From assembly GCF_029960785.1 (NCBI RefSeq), contig NZ_JASBQE010000010.1, forward strand, positions 124,001 to 188,000: a DNA stretch of 64,000 bases, given 5' to 3'. Under the pieces are notes generated by a model, which did not search any database, was not told the DNA's origin, and saw only the letters and a list, made by a program, of their open reading frames with translations. This stretch comes from Polyangium sp. 15x6. GTDB lineage: Bacteria > Myxococcota_A > Polyangia > Polyangiales > Polyangiaceae. Each line of letters begins with the position of its first letter. Positions within the stretch are counted from its first letter, which is position 1. This document shows, one piece after another, positions 43,236-53,400 of this stretch. Made by a program: the position numbers and the translations under genes.

Positions 43236-43997
43236 ATGTCCGGCCTCGAAGTCTTCAAGCATGCCGACAGCTGGGCGAGCCTCGCGACGCTCACGGGTCT
43301 CGAGGTCGTGCTCGGGATCGACAACATCGTCTTCCTGACGCTCACGACGAACAAGCTGCCGCCGAAGCAGCAGCCCGCGGCGCGCTCGCTCGGCCTCGCG
43401 CTCGCGCTCTTCATGCGCCTCGGCCTGCTCTTCGGGCTGACGTGGGTGATGAGCTTGACGAGTGATCTCTTCTCGCTCTTCGGCCATGCGTTCTCCACGC
43501 GCGACCTCATCCTTCTCGGCGGCGGCCTCTTCTTGATCGCGAAGAGCACGCACGAGATGTTCGAGCGCCTCGAGGTCGAAGGCGGGAAGGACGGCAAGCC
43601 CGTCAAGCACATCTCGTTCGCCTTTGCGGTCGCGCAGATCGTCTTGCTCGACATCGTCTTCTCACTCGACTCGGTCATCACCGCGGTCGGCATGGCGCAG
43701 CACCTGAGCATCATGGCCACGGCCGTCGTCATCGCCGTCTTCGTGATGCTGCTCTTCGCGGGGGCGATCGGCCGCTTCGTCAACCGTCACCCGAGCATGC
43801 GGATCCTCGCGCTGAGCTTCCTCCTGCTCATCGGCGTGCTCCTCGTGGCCGAGGGCATGCGCCAGCACATCAACAAGGGCTACGTCTACTTCGCCATGGC
43901 CTTTTCGCTCGGCGTCGAGCTCATCAACATGAAGCTGCGCGTGCGCCAGCAGGCGCCCGTTTCGCTGCACAACCCGTACGAGGATCGCGCGCAGTGA
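43236..43997 (+). CDS. TerC family integral membrane protein
   Basis: A 253-residue membrane protein with seven or eight segments. The TerC motifs are present: EVVLGIDNIVFLTL in the first helices and IVLLDIVFSLDSVITAVG in the middle, the paired acidic helices thought to move metal ions such as Mn2+. The next gene's GTG overlaps its stop (GTGA). Known relatives include Alx and TerC; substrate inferred only. Confidence 0.9.
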   Translation: MSGLEVFKHADSWASLATLTGLEVVLGIDNIVFLTLTTNKLPPKQQPAARSLGLALALFMRLGLLFGLTWVMSLTSDLFSLFGHAFSTRDLILLGGGLFLIAKSTHEMFERLEVEGGKDGKPVKHISFAFAVAQIVLLDIVFSLDSVITAVGMAQHLSIMATAVVIAVFVMLLFAGAIGRFVNRHPSMRILALSFLLLIGVLLVAEGMRQHINKGYVYFAMAFSLGVELINMKLRVRQQAPVSLHNPYEDRAQ

Positions 43998-44539
43998 CAC
44001 GCGTCCTTTCCCTCGCCGCGCTCGCCGCATCGATGTTCGCCCTCGCGGGTTGTCCCGAGGGCTCCGCCGTCGCGCAAAGCGCAGACGCAGGAGCGCCCGT
44101 CGACGCGGGCGTCGCGGACGCACAGGGCACGATCCCCTGGCACGCGTCGTCGTCCACGCCGTCGTCCCCGCCTGCCGAGCCGACGAGCGAGCGTGCCTCG
44201 CTCGAGTTGCTTCAGCTCACGCTCACGTCCGACGTGCAGAAGAAAGAGCCCGTCGACACGCTCGACGTCGCGCCTCCGGGGACGCGCGTCTACGCGCACC
44301 TCAAGCTGCGCAACCGCTCGCAGGACAAGCGCAAGGTGCACGTCGACTTCCTCGTGAACGGCAAGCTCCGCACGCCGCTCGACCTCACCGTCGAGCCGTC
44401 GTGGTCGTTCCGCACGTGGGGCTACAACACGATGCAAGCCGGCGACACCGGCGAGCTCGAAGTGCGCGTGCTCGACGACGGCGGCGCGACGCTCGCCACG
44501 GCGCGGCTGCCCATCAAGGCCAAGGGGAAGGCCAAGTAG
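43994..44539 (+). CDS. DUF2914-like lipoprotein
   Basis: A 181-residue lipoprotein (MTRVLSLAALAASMFALAGCPE). After an Ala/Ser/Pro linker the C-terminal domain has the DUF2914 rhythm: RVYAHLKLRNRSQDKRKVHVDFLVNGK, WSFRTWGYNTMQAGDTGELEVRVLDDGGATLATA. The role of this domain is unknown. Translation is coupled to terC. Confidence 0.68.
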   Translation: MTRVLSLAALAASMFALAGCPEGSAVAQSADAGAPVDAGVADAQGTIPWHASSSTPSSPPAEPTSERASLELLQLTLTSDVQKKEPVDTLDVAPPGTRVYAHLKLRNRSQDKRKVHVDFLVNGKLRTPLDLTVEPSWSFRTWGYNTMQAGDTGELEVRVLDDGGATLATARLPIKAKGKAK

Positions 44540-44567
44540 GCGCCGCGCGCGTGGCGCGCTTCTTCGG

Positions 44568-45188
44568 TCAGCCGCAACGCCTCCAGTGGAGGCGCAACAT
44601 CTGCACGCCCCACGCCGGCGTGAGCCGGATGTGGCCCGCACCGGAAGGGTTCCCGAGCCTGCTCAACGCCACGGCGGTGCGGATGTTGAGCGGCCGCTGC
44701 GCTCCGCACGGCGAGAACGGACCCACGGCGCTTTGCGGCTCGCGCACCACGAAGCGATCCGCGAACGGTCCGCGCAGCGTCGTCTGGATCGGGTTCTCGC
44801 CGAGCTCGCCCGTGAAGTACCGCTCGACGTCGAGCGTCGCGGTCACACCGTCGTCGAGCTCCGCGTAGCCGCGAAAGCCGTACTCGTTCGTCACGGCGAA
44901 CGAATAGCCGGGCGTGTGCGCGAGATCGAGGATCACCTGGCAAAACACGCGTTGCTCCGAGGGTGACACGCCGGGCCCCGCGGAGGCCGAGAGCGCGCCG
45001 TCGGCGAGGACGATGTGCTGACCGTTGCTCGCGAGGATCGCCCGCACCGTACCCGACGGGCATCCGGTGCCGAGCGCCGTGACCGAGCGGAGGGAGACCT
45101 CGGGCGGCACCTGAGCCTCTGCGACTGCGGGCGCGAACAGCGCCGAGAGCCCGAGCCCGAAGAACACCCGAGCCAACGTCTTTTTCAT
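44568..45188 (-). CDS. Secreted DUF4360-like protein
   Basis: A 206-residue exported protein (signal MKKTLARVFFGLGLSALFAPAVAEAQ). The mature part matches the DUF4360 pattern: GTGCPSGTVRAILASNGQHIVLADGALSASAGPG, CQVILDLAHTPGYSFAVTNEYGFRGYAELDDGVTATL, and a second Cys pair (SPCGAQRPLNI, WRRCG). Function unknown. AGGATTCC upstream of the ATG gives an acceptable ribosome site. Confidence 0.78.
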   Translation of the reverse strand: MKKTLARVFFGLGLSALFAPAVAEAQVPPEVSLRSVTALGTGCPSGTVRAILASNGQHIVLADGALSASAGPGVSPSEQRVFCQVILDLAHTPGYSFAVTNEYGFRGYAELDDGVTATLDVERYFTGELGENPIQTTLRGPFADRFVVREPQSAVGPFSPCGAQRPLNIRTAVALSRLGNPSGAGHIRLTPAWGVQMLRLHWRRCG

Positions 45189-45395
45189 GGAATCCTCCCC
45201 TGGGGCCCGCGCCCCGGTATCGATGTGGGCGGCGCAAGCGTGGTGCGCCGGTCGTGAGCACCTCGAGCCGATCGAGCTCGACGGCAAGGCGATCCGCGCT
45301 GGACTCGTTCGCTCTGTTCGCCACGGATTCCCGGGGAAAACCGATTCGCCCGTTCCCCGTCATCTTCGTCTTCGGCTCGGCGTACACTCCGTTGC

Positions 45396-48128
45396 ATGAG
45401 CCGCGAGGTCGACGCTCCGCTCCGCTCCGACGTCCGTTTCCTCGGTCGCCTGCTCGGCGAGGTGCTCGTCGAGCAAGAGGGCGAGGCGCTCTTCTCCGTG
45501 GAAGAGGTGATCCGCAAGCTCTCGATCCGCAGACGGCGAGGGCCGCGCGCGGGGAGGTCCGAGGCGCAGAAGGAGCTCGTGCGGCTGCTCGAAGCGCTGC
45601 CGATCGAGCAAGCCGAGCCCGTGCTCCGCGCCTTCGCGATGTACTTCCGCCTCGTCAACATCGCCGAGCAGCATCACCGCATCCGGCGCGCGCGTGCGCA
45701 CGCGAGTAGCCCCGGCGAACCGCCGCAACGCGGCTCGCTCGCGGCCGTGATGATCGCCGCGAAGAACGCGGGCGTCTCGGCCGAGACCATGCGCGAGGCG
45801 CTCGCGCGGCTCGAAGTCACGCTCACGCTGACCGCGCATCCGACGGAGGCGGCGCGGCGCACGGTGCTCGAGAAGCTCTACCGCATCGCGCGTCGCCTCG
45901 AAGAGCGCGACCGGTGCCGCCTCTTGCCGCGCGAGGAGGAGGAAGCACGCGCGGCCATCCGCGAGGAGATCACCCTGCTCTGGCAGACGGACGAGGTGCG
46001 TCGAGAAAAACCGACCGTCGGCGACGAGGTGAAGAACGTCCTCTGGTACGTCGAGGAGATCCTCTGGGACCTCTTGCCCGAGCTGCCGCAGGAACTCGGG
46101 CGCGCGTTCGAGCGCGCGTACGGCGAGCCGCTCGACACGCTCCCGATGCCGCTGCGCATCCACGCGTGGCCCGGCGGCGACATGGACGGCAACCCCAACG
46201 TCACGCCCGACGTCGTCGAGGACGCGATCCGCGCGTATCGCGTCCGCGGCCTTCGGCGCTGGCTCGGCGCGGTGCGCGAGCTCGGCGGATCGCTCTCGCA
46301 GTCGGCGCGGCACGTGCGCGTGCCGAACGCGCTGATCGCTTCGCTCGCGGCCGACGCGGTGGTGATGCCCGGCGTCGCGGCGCAGGAGAGCGTGCAGACC
46401 GAGGGCGAGCCGTGGCGGCGCAAGCTGCGTTTCGTGGAGGCGCGGCTCGCGGCGGCGCTCGAAGCCGTGGAGACGGAGCGGCAGGTGGCGCGGCAACGCG
46501 CGCCGCGCGTGGGCAGCGTGCCGCCGCCGGCGCGGGGCCTCGCGGGCGCGATCGGCAGTCACGCCGAGCTCGGCGTCGCGTACAGGACGAGCGACGAGCT
46601 GCATCGCGACCTCCTGCTCGTCGCCGACACGTTGCGCGAGGCGAACGCCTCGAACGCGGGCGAAAAGCGGGCGCGTGCGCTCGCCGAGCGGGTGCGTGTC
46701 CTCGGCCTCTCGATCGCCGAGCTCGAGCTCCGCGCGCCCGCGGAGGACGCGACGGCCGCGGCGGCGTGGCTCGCGGGCGGCGGCGAGGAGACGCCCGGCG
46801 CCGCGCGCCTGCTCGCCGCGCTCCGCAAGCTCGGCGAGGCCCAGCGCCAGTACGGCGAGCGCTCGGCCCGCACGTTGATCCTCTCCATGACCCAGCGCGC
46901 GGAGGACCTCCTCGCGGCGCTCACCCTGACGCGAGCCGCGGGATTGTACGACGTCGACAAACAAGCGGTCACGATCGACATCGTCCCGCTCTTCGAGACA
47001 CACGACGCGCTCGTCTCCGCGCCGACCATTCTGCGCACGCTGCTCGCACACCCCGAATATCGGCGCCACCTCGCAGCTCGCGGCGCGCAGGAGGTCATGG
47101 TCGGCTACAGCGATTCCGGCAAGGAAGTGGGCCTCCTTTCGGCGGCGTTCGCGCTCCGCAAAGCGCAGGCCGAGCTGACGAAGGTCTCGCGCGAGGCGGG
47201 CATTCCGCTGCGCGTCTTTCACGGCCGCGGCGAATCCGTCGCGCGCGGCGGAGGCCCCGCGCAGCAAGCCATTCTCGCGCTCCCGGCGGGGAGCGTGGCG
47301 GGACGGTACAAGGCGACCGAGCAGGGCGAGGCGCTCGACCACAAATATGCGCGCCCCGAGCTCGCCCTGCGCACGCTCGAGCTCGTGATCGGCGGCGCCC
47401 TCTTGCATACCCTCGACGCCGAGGAAAAACCTTCCGAGGAGGACGAGCGTCGTTATGCCGAGGCCTTCGAGGAGCTCGCCGAGGAGGGGCGGCGCGTCTA
47501 TCGCGCGCTCGTCTGGGAAAACCCTCGCTTCGTCGATTTCTTCACCACCGCGACCCCGGTCGACGAGATCGCGCGATTGCCGATCGGCTCCCGCCCGAGC
47601 AAACGCAAGGCCGGCGGACTCGAAGCGCTCCGCGCGATCCCCTGGGTCTTCGGCTGGACGCAGACGCGCGCCATCCTGCCCGGCTGGTATGGCGTCGGCA
47701 GCGCGCTCGACGCGTTCGCCCGGCGCGAGGGCGGCGCCGAGCAGCTCGTCGAAATGACGAAGCGCTGGCCCTTCTTCCGGACCGTGCTCGACAACGTGCA
47801 AATGGTGCTGGCGAAGAGCGACATGGAGATCGCCGCCCGGTATGCCGCCCTCGCCTCGCCCGCGACGCGCAAGGCCGTCTGGCCCGCCATCGAGGAAGAG
47901 CACGCGCGCACGGTGGAATGGATCAAGCGCCTCTTCGGCGTGAAGCGATTGCTCGACGGCAACCCCACGCTCCAGAGGTCGATCGACCTCCGCAACCCGT
48001 ACGTGGACCCGATGTCGTTCTTGCAGGTGGCGCTGCTTCGGCGGAAGCGGGCGGGGGATGGGTGCTGCGACCGGGCGATCCTGCTCTCCATCAACGGGAT
48101 CGCCGCGGGAATGCGAAATACCGGCTAG
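45396..48128 (+). CDS. ppc: Phosphoenolpyruvate carboxylase
   Basis: A 910-residue PEP carboxylase, making oxaloacetate from PEP and bicarbonate to refill the TCA cycle. Catalytic landmarks: TLTAHPTEAARR (His), GGDMDGNPNVTPD, EVMVGYSDSGKEVGLLSAAF, FHGRGESVARGGGPA (Arg and Gly loop). It ends one residue beyond an RNTG-like tail (GMRNTG), the expected C-terminus. Its TAG stop shares a CTAG with the stop of the convergent gene. Confidence 0.95.
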   Translation: MSREVDAPLRSDVRFLGRLLGEVLVEQEGEALFSVEEVIRKLSIRRRRGPRAGRSEAQKELVRLLEALPIEQAEPVLRAFAMYFRLVNIAEQHHRIRRARAHASSPGEPPQRGSLAAVMIAAKNAGVSAETMREALARLEVTLTLTAHPTEAARRTVLEKLYRIARRLEERDRCRLLPREEEEARAAIREEITLLWQTDEVRREKPTVGDEVKNVLWYVEEILWDLLPELPQELGRAFERAYGEPLDTLPMPLRIHAWPGGDMDGNPNVTPDVVEDAIRAYRVRGLRRWLGAVRELGGSLSQSARHVRVPNALIASLAADAVVMPGVAAQESVQTEGEPWRRKLRFVEARLAAALEAVETERQVARQRAPRVGSVPPPARGLAGAIGSHAELGVAYRTSDELHRDLLLVADTLREANASNAGEKRARALAERVRVLGLSIAELELRAPAEDATAAAAWLAGGGEETPGAARLLAALRKLGEAQRQYGERSARTLILSMTQRAEDLLAALTLTRAAGLYDVDKQAVTIDIVPLFETHDALVSAPTILRTLLAHPEYRRHLAARGAQEVMVGYSDSGKEVGLLSAAFALRKAQAELTKVSREAGIPLRVFHGRGESVARGGGPAQQAILALPAGSVAGRYKATEQGEALDHKYARPELALRTLELVIGGALLHTLDAEEKPSEEDERRYAEAFEELAEEGRRVYRALVWENPRFVDFFTTATPVDEIARLPIGSRPSKRKAGGLEALRAIPWVFGWTQTRAILPGWYGVGSALDAFARREGGAEQLVEMTKRWPFFRTVLDNVQMVLAKSDMEIAARYAALASPATRKAVWPAIEEEHARTVEWIKRLFGVKRLLDGNPTLQRSIDLRNPYVDPMSFLQVALLRRKRAGDGCCDRAILLSINGIAAGMRNTG

Positions 48129-48886
48129 AAGAGGCGATTACCGTCGAGATCGCAGCCGGGCTCGCCGGGCAGGCACTTGCCGCCCTGCTTCGGGCCCTCG
48201 TTCTGCTTCGGCGCCGTCCACGAACGCCCGCCGGGACGCGTCGCCGGGGCCTCGTTTGCCGCGTTCTTCGCCTCTTCGAGCTCGCGCGCCCGGCGCTTCT
48301 CCTCTTCGAGCCGCGCCGCGGTCTCGTCGAGCCGCTTTCCATTCGCGTCGAGCTTCGCGCGCAGCCGCGCCGCCTCCTCGCGCGTCGCCTCGACCTCGGC
48401 CGACTGGTACGCCAGGGACGCGTCCTGGTCCGGCTTGATCTTGCCGAAGTACAGGCCCATCCCGCCGCCGATCAACGCCGCTGCGCCGATCACGCTCGAG
48501 ACCAGGGCGCGCTTCAGCTTCTTCTTCTTCTCGTCCTCGCGCAGCGCCGCGAGCGCCCGCTCGTGCTCGTCGGCCTTGCGCATCATCTCCATTCGCGCCT
48601 GCGCCTCGACCTCGGCGCGCGCGCGCTCCACCTCCGCGAGCCGCAGCGCCTCGAGCCGCGCCGCCTCCTCGCGCCGCGCCGCCTCTTCCCGGGCGATACG
48701 CTCGGCCTCGGCCCGCGCCTTTTGCTCGAGCGCCTCTGCCTCGCGCCGCGCCGCCTCTTCCCGGGCGACGCGCGCGGCAGAGGCCCGCGCCCGCGCGGCC
48801 TCTTCTTCCTCGCGCAGGGTCTGGTCGTGCAGAGAAAGAAGCTGGTTCAGCGAAAACAGGACGGAGTTGTCACGCGTGGCGGACAT
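48125..48886 (-). CDS. Coiled-coil membrane protein
   Basis: A 253-residue protein. Residues ~25-125 are a highly charged Glu/Arg/Ala helix (AREEAARREAEALEQKARAE), then one TM segment (ALVSSVIGAAALIGGGMGLYF), a second coiled coil (ATREEAARLRAKLDANGKRLDETAARLEEEKR) and a short Cys-containing tail (KCLPGEPGCDLDGNRLF). The start MSATRDNSVLFSL is taken at 48884-48886. Likely a structural or scaffolding protein. Confidence 0.72.
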   Translation of the reverse strand: MSATRDNSVLFSLNQLLSLHDQTLREEEEAARARASAARVAREEAARREAEALEQKARAEAERIAREEAARREEAARLEALRLAEVERARAEVEAQARMEMMRKADEHERALAALREDEKKKKLKRALVSSVIGAAALIGGGMGLYFGKIKPDQDASLAYQSAEVEATREEAARLRAKLDANGKRLDETAARLEEEKRRARELEEAKNAANEAPATRPGGRSWTAPKQNEGPKQGGKCLPGEPGCDLDGNRLF

Positions 48887-48995
48887 GGGGGAATGCCTCC
48901 CGATAGAGCAAAGGATCACGACACCGACGGGCACCGCCGAGGGCGGCCATCACGTCGTGCGCATGGATTGGACGCGCATCACCCATGGAACTTTG

Positions 48996-49028
48996 AACCC
49001 ACCCGGTAAATTTTTCGCCGGGTGGGTT
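48996..49028. repeat. 11-bp inverted repeat between two minus-strand genes
   Basis: AACCCACCCGG and CCGGGTGGGTT with an 11-nt loop. It lies after the stop of the lipoprotein gene at 49057 and before the coiled-coil gene at 48886. It may terminate the former; the T-run is weak, so an operator is also possible. Confidence 0.5.
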
Positions 49029-49056
49029 CGTGTGCGCTGGGCGCCCTGGAGCGTCC

Positions 49057-49458
49057 TCAGTGGAGGCACATGTCGCTCGAGCGACAGGCGGCCATCTGGC
49101 TCAACGCGTCAAAGGCGGAGTCGCAATCGGCCGTGTTGATCTCGTTCAGGCACTCGGAGAGCTCCTTCTGATCGATGCCCCCGGCGCATTCGTACAGGTT
49201 GATGTCCTCGCGCTCCGATTGGCGCACGGACTGAACACACGCGTCGCGGCTCGCATAACGTTGTCCGCCGCCGATCTGGTTGCAGCGCATGGCGCGGTCG
49301 CAGCGCGCGTCGGCCAGCGATTGCAGGGCGCGGTTGACGTCGCTGCGGGGCGACTCGCCGAGGGCGCGGTTCTCTCGGCTGCACGCGCCGAGCGCGACGC
49401 CCGTGCCGAGGACGACGAACAGGAGAGCCGGAGCGTAGCGGGTGCTGGTCTTCTTCAT
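49057..49458 (-). CDS. Small Cys-containing lipoprotein
   Basis: A 133-residue protein: signal MKKTSTRYAPALLFVVLGTGVALGACSRE (lipobox). The mature part has eight further Cys (ARCDRAMRCNQ, DACVQSV, YECAGG, SECLNE, ADCDSAF, AACRSSDMCLH). Similar in style to the lipoprotein at 16227. Function unknown. Confidence 0.7.
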   Translation of the reverse strand: MKKTSTRYAPALLFVVLGTGVALGACSRENRALGESPRSDVNRALQSLADARCDRAMRCNQIGGGQRYASRDACVQSVRQSEREDINLYECAGGIDQKELSECLNEINTADCDSAFDALSQMAACRSSDMCLH

Positions 49459-49612
49459 GCCGCGAGCTCCGTGCAATCGGAGCGCCAGGACGGGACCGCG
49501 CCGGACGGCACGGGATGTAACGGGCGGACGGTGCGAACGAGTGTGGACGGAACGAGCGAGCCCGACCACGGATCTCTTGAATGCGCAGCGTTTCGCCGCT
49601 ACGGGTGGGAAC

Positions 49613-50398
49613 ATGCCCGACATCCTTGCCCAGGCCTCCTTGCCCGAGCTTTCGTTGATCGTGCTCGCCTTCTTCGTGGGTTTGACGATCTTCAACGTGC
49701 CGATCGGGTTCGCGCTCGAACGCCTGCTCCAGCACCGCCGCATTTACGACGTGCCCCTCGCGGAGGGCCAGTACCGCTTCGAGCTCCTGGGGAACCTCGT
49801 CTTTCTCGCCGTCACCGTGACGACGTTCACGGCGGTCCTTTCCTCGGGCCTCGTGCGCTTCGGCGAGACCTCGCTCCTGCGCGACGGACTCACGTTCTTC
49901 GCGATGAGCGCGGGTTTTCAGGTGTATTATTACTTCCTGCACCGGGCCATGCACCACCGGGCGCTCGTGCGGTTTCATCGCTGGCACCATCGCTCGCACG
50001 TGACGACGCCGCTCACGGGCCAATCCATGAGCTTCGTCGAGTCGTGCGCCTGGATGATCGGGTATGCCGGGATGCCGCTCGCCATGTCGTACGTCGCGCC
50101 GATCGGCTTCTGGGGCTGGGCCGCGTATCTCGTGGTCAACATCGGCGGCAACATCGTCGGGCACTCGAACGTGGAGCTCACGCGCTCCATCAAGGGTATC
50201 CGGTGGCGCTCCATCAACGCGAATCCGTTCGTGTATCACGCGCTCCATCACGCCCGATGGACCGGCCATTACAGCTTCCAGTCCGCGATCATGGATCGGC
50301 TCTGCGGCACCGAATGGAAGGACTGGCCGGTCCTCCTCAAGCGCGTCATGGACGGCCAGCCGCTCCGGAGCCTCAAGGAGCGCGCCGACCCCTCTTGA
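49613..50398 (+). CDS. Sterol desaturase/fatty acid hydroxylase family protein
   Basis: A 261-residue membrane protein with four or five hydrophobic segments and the His boxes of the di-iron hydroxylase superfamily: FLHRAMHH, FHRWHHRSH and YHALHHARW. Relatives hydroxylate or desaturate lipids; the substrate is not readable. The start ATG at 49613 follows GGTGGGAAC and is divergent from the lipoprotein gene. Confidence 0.86.
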   Translation: MPDILAQASLPELSLIVLAFFVGLTIFNVPIGFALERLLQHRRIYDVPLAEGQYRFELLGNLVFLAVTVTTFTAVLSSGLVRFGETSLLRDGLTFFAMSAGFQVYYYFLHRAMHHRALVRFHRWHHRSHVTTPLTGQSMSFVESCAWMIGYAGMPLAMSYVAPIGFWGWAAYLVVNIGGNIVGHSNVELTRSIKGIRWRSINANPFVYHALHHARWTGHYSFQSAIMDRLCGTEWKDWPVLLKRVMDGQPLRSLKERADPS

Positions 50399-50493
50399 CC
50401 CGGGCGTCCGGAACCTCCCAGGGGCGGAAAAAGCACGACCACGCCGCTCCGCTCCCTCGTGCCGGCCAAACGCAAATCGGATAGTCTGCCCCC

Positions 50494-53400
50494 GTGCCGG
50501 AAAGCTCTCCCCTCGACAGGAACTCCATCGAAGAGCTCGAGATCTCGGACGCGGAGATCGCCTCCCTCCGGAACGCGCCTCCTCCGCCGCCTCCGCCCGC
50601 GGTGCGCCCCGCGCTCACCCCCGCGTCGCTCCCCGTCGTCCAGCGCACGGCCTACGCCGTGAGCGGCGTCTTCGCCGAGGGTGGGATCGGCCGCATCATG
50701 AAGGCGCGCGACACGCGGCTCGACCGCACGGTCGCCATCAAGGAGCTGCTCTCCACGGACGCGGCCGAGGCCGAGCGCTTCGTGTACGAGGCGATCATCA
50801 CGGCGCGCCTCCAGCACCCCTCGATCGTCCCCGTGCACGAGGCCGGCCGCTGGCCAACGGGCGAGCCGTTCTACGCGATGAAGCTCATCACGGGCAAGCC
50901 CCTCGGCGACGTGATGAACGACGCGCAGACGCTCGAACAGCGCCTCGCCCTGCTCCCGCACCTGCTCGCCGTGGCCGACGCGATGGCGTATGCGCATAGC
51001 CAGCGGATCGTCCATCGCGACCTCAAGCCGGCGAACGTCCTCGTGGGTCGGTTCGGCGAGACCGTCGTCATCGATTGGGGCCTCGCGAAGGACCTGAACG
51101 ACGAGTCCTCCGAGCCGCTCTCCGGCAAACCCCGGCCGCCGGCGTCCGAGGAGAAATCGGTCAGCAGGAGCGCGCATTTGACGTCCGTCGGCGCGATCAT
51201 GGGCACGCCCGCATACATGCCCCCGGAGCAGGCCATGGCCAAACCCGTGGACGAGCGTGCGGACGTGTATGCGATCGGCGCCCTGCTTTATCGCGCGCTC
51301 TCCGGCGTGGCCCCGTACGACGTCCCGGGCGGGGACGTGCTCGACGTGGCCCTCAAGGTCCTCGAAGCGCCGCCCGTGCCGCTCGCCGAGCGGCAAAAAG
51401 GGATCCCCGAGGACCTCCTCGCCATCGTGGAGAAAGCGATGGCCCGCGACGCGTCGAAGCGATATCCGACGGCGAAGGAGCTGGCGGACGACCTGCGCCG
51501 TTTCCAGATGGGCCAGTTCGTCGCGGCACACACGTATTCGCGCGGCGAGATCGTACGCCGCTTCATCAAGCGCCGCCGCACGCCGCTCCTCGTGGGCCTG
51601 GTCGGCGTCGTGGCCCTCTCCGTCGTCGGCATCCTGAGCCTCACGCGCATCATCCAGGAGCGCAATCGCGCGCAGGCGAACGAGGTGGAGGCGCAGCGGC
51701 AGAAGGCCGAGGCCCAGGCGCAGCGCCTCGAAGCCCAGCAAAAGCAGACCGAGGCCACGAAACGCGCGGACGAGCTCACGATCTCGCAAGCCCGCGGCCT
51801 CATGGATCGGGACCCGAGCCAGGCCATTGCGTGGCTGAAGACGCTCTCGCCGAACAGCCCACGTTTCCCCGCCGCGCGCACGCTCGCGGCCGACGCGCTC
51901 TCGCGCGGCATCGGGAGGGTCTTCCGGGCGCACGCCGGCGGCATCAACGCGGTCACGTTCGCGCCCGACGGCCGCACCGTTGCCACGGCGAGCGACGATC
52001 GCACCGTGCGGGTCTGGGACCTCGAAACGGGCACGCACAAGGTCCTCGCGGGCCACGGCGACGAGGTCTGGGCCGCGGCCTTCTCGCCCGACGGAAGACT
52101 CCTCGCCACGGGCGGCAAGGACAAATCCGTCCGGATCTGGGACGTCGCGACGGGCACCTCGCGTGTCCTCGCGGGCCACGAGAAATGGATCACGAGCATC
52201 CGTTTCTCCGCCAATGGCCAATGGCTCACCTCGCAGGGCTTCGGCGACGGCGTCTTCCTCTGGAACGTCGCGGCCGGCACGGGGAAGCGGGTCGCCGTGA
52301 ACAGCGGCACCGAATTGAGCCGCGGCGCGGTCTTTTCGGGGGACGGCCGCACGCTCGTCCTCGTCGAGAAGGGAAAACTCGTCGTCTGGGACCTCGCGAC
52401 CGACAAGAGCCGTGATTTTTCCGGCCAAACCTCGACCTGCTCCAGCATCGCGGTCTCCTTCGACGGCATGTTCGTGGTCACGGGCGGCGTCGACGGCTCG
52501 ATCAAGCTGTGGAACAGCTCGAAAGGCGCGCTCCGCACGTTCCCCGGCCACACGAAGGAGGTCACGGCGCTCGCGTTCTTGCCGAATGGCACCGCGTTCG
52601 TGTCCGGCGCGAAGGACCGCGCCGTTCGTTATGCCGATCTCTCGAACGGCGCGACCCGGCTCCTCGGCCAGTATGGCGGCGAGGTCAAGACGCTCGCGGT
52701 CTCGTCCGACGGGAGCCGCGTCGCCGTCGTCGGACAGGATCGCAACGTCGTCATGTGGTACGTCGGCAATGGCCAGCGCCGCACGCTCGGCGGATTCCAG
52801 GACTGGCTCGGTCTCCACGGCGTCGCATTCTCGCCCGATGGAAAACGCCTCGCGGCGGCGGGATTCGACCAGACGATGCGGGTCTGGGAGCTCGGCACGC
52901 AGGTCGATCGTGTGGTCGGCGAGCACGACGGCGCGTCGACGGTCGCGGCCTTCCTGCCCGACGGAAAACGTGTCGTTTCGGCCGCGGAAGACGGCACGGT
53001 GCGCCTCTTCGACCTCGCCTCCGGCGCGCCGCAGATCGTCGATCGGCATGGCGCCAAGGTCAGCGACCTGCGGGTTTTTCCGGATGGAACGGCCGTCGCC
53101 TCCGCCAGCGAGGACGGCGCCGTGCGGATCGCCTCGCTCGCGGGCGAACCGCCCAAGGTCTTCCGGGGCCATAAGGGGCGCGTGGCACGTCTTGCCATTT
53201 CGCCCGACGGAAAACACCTCGCCTCCGGTGGCGCCGATAAAAAGGTCCGGCTCTGGGACGTGGCCACGGGGCAAGCCGAGGTCCTCTTCGAGCACGAAAA
53301 ACCCGTCGAGACGCTCGCCTTCTCGCCCGACGGCGCGGTCCTTGCGACGGGCAGCGCCGACAAGACCGTGCGCACCTATCGATTCGCGACGAAAGAAGCG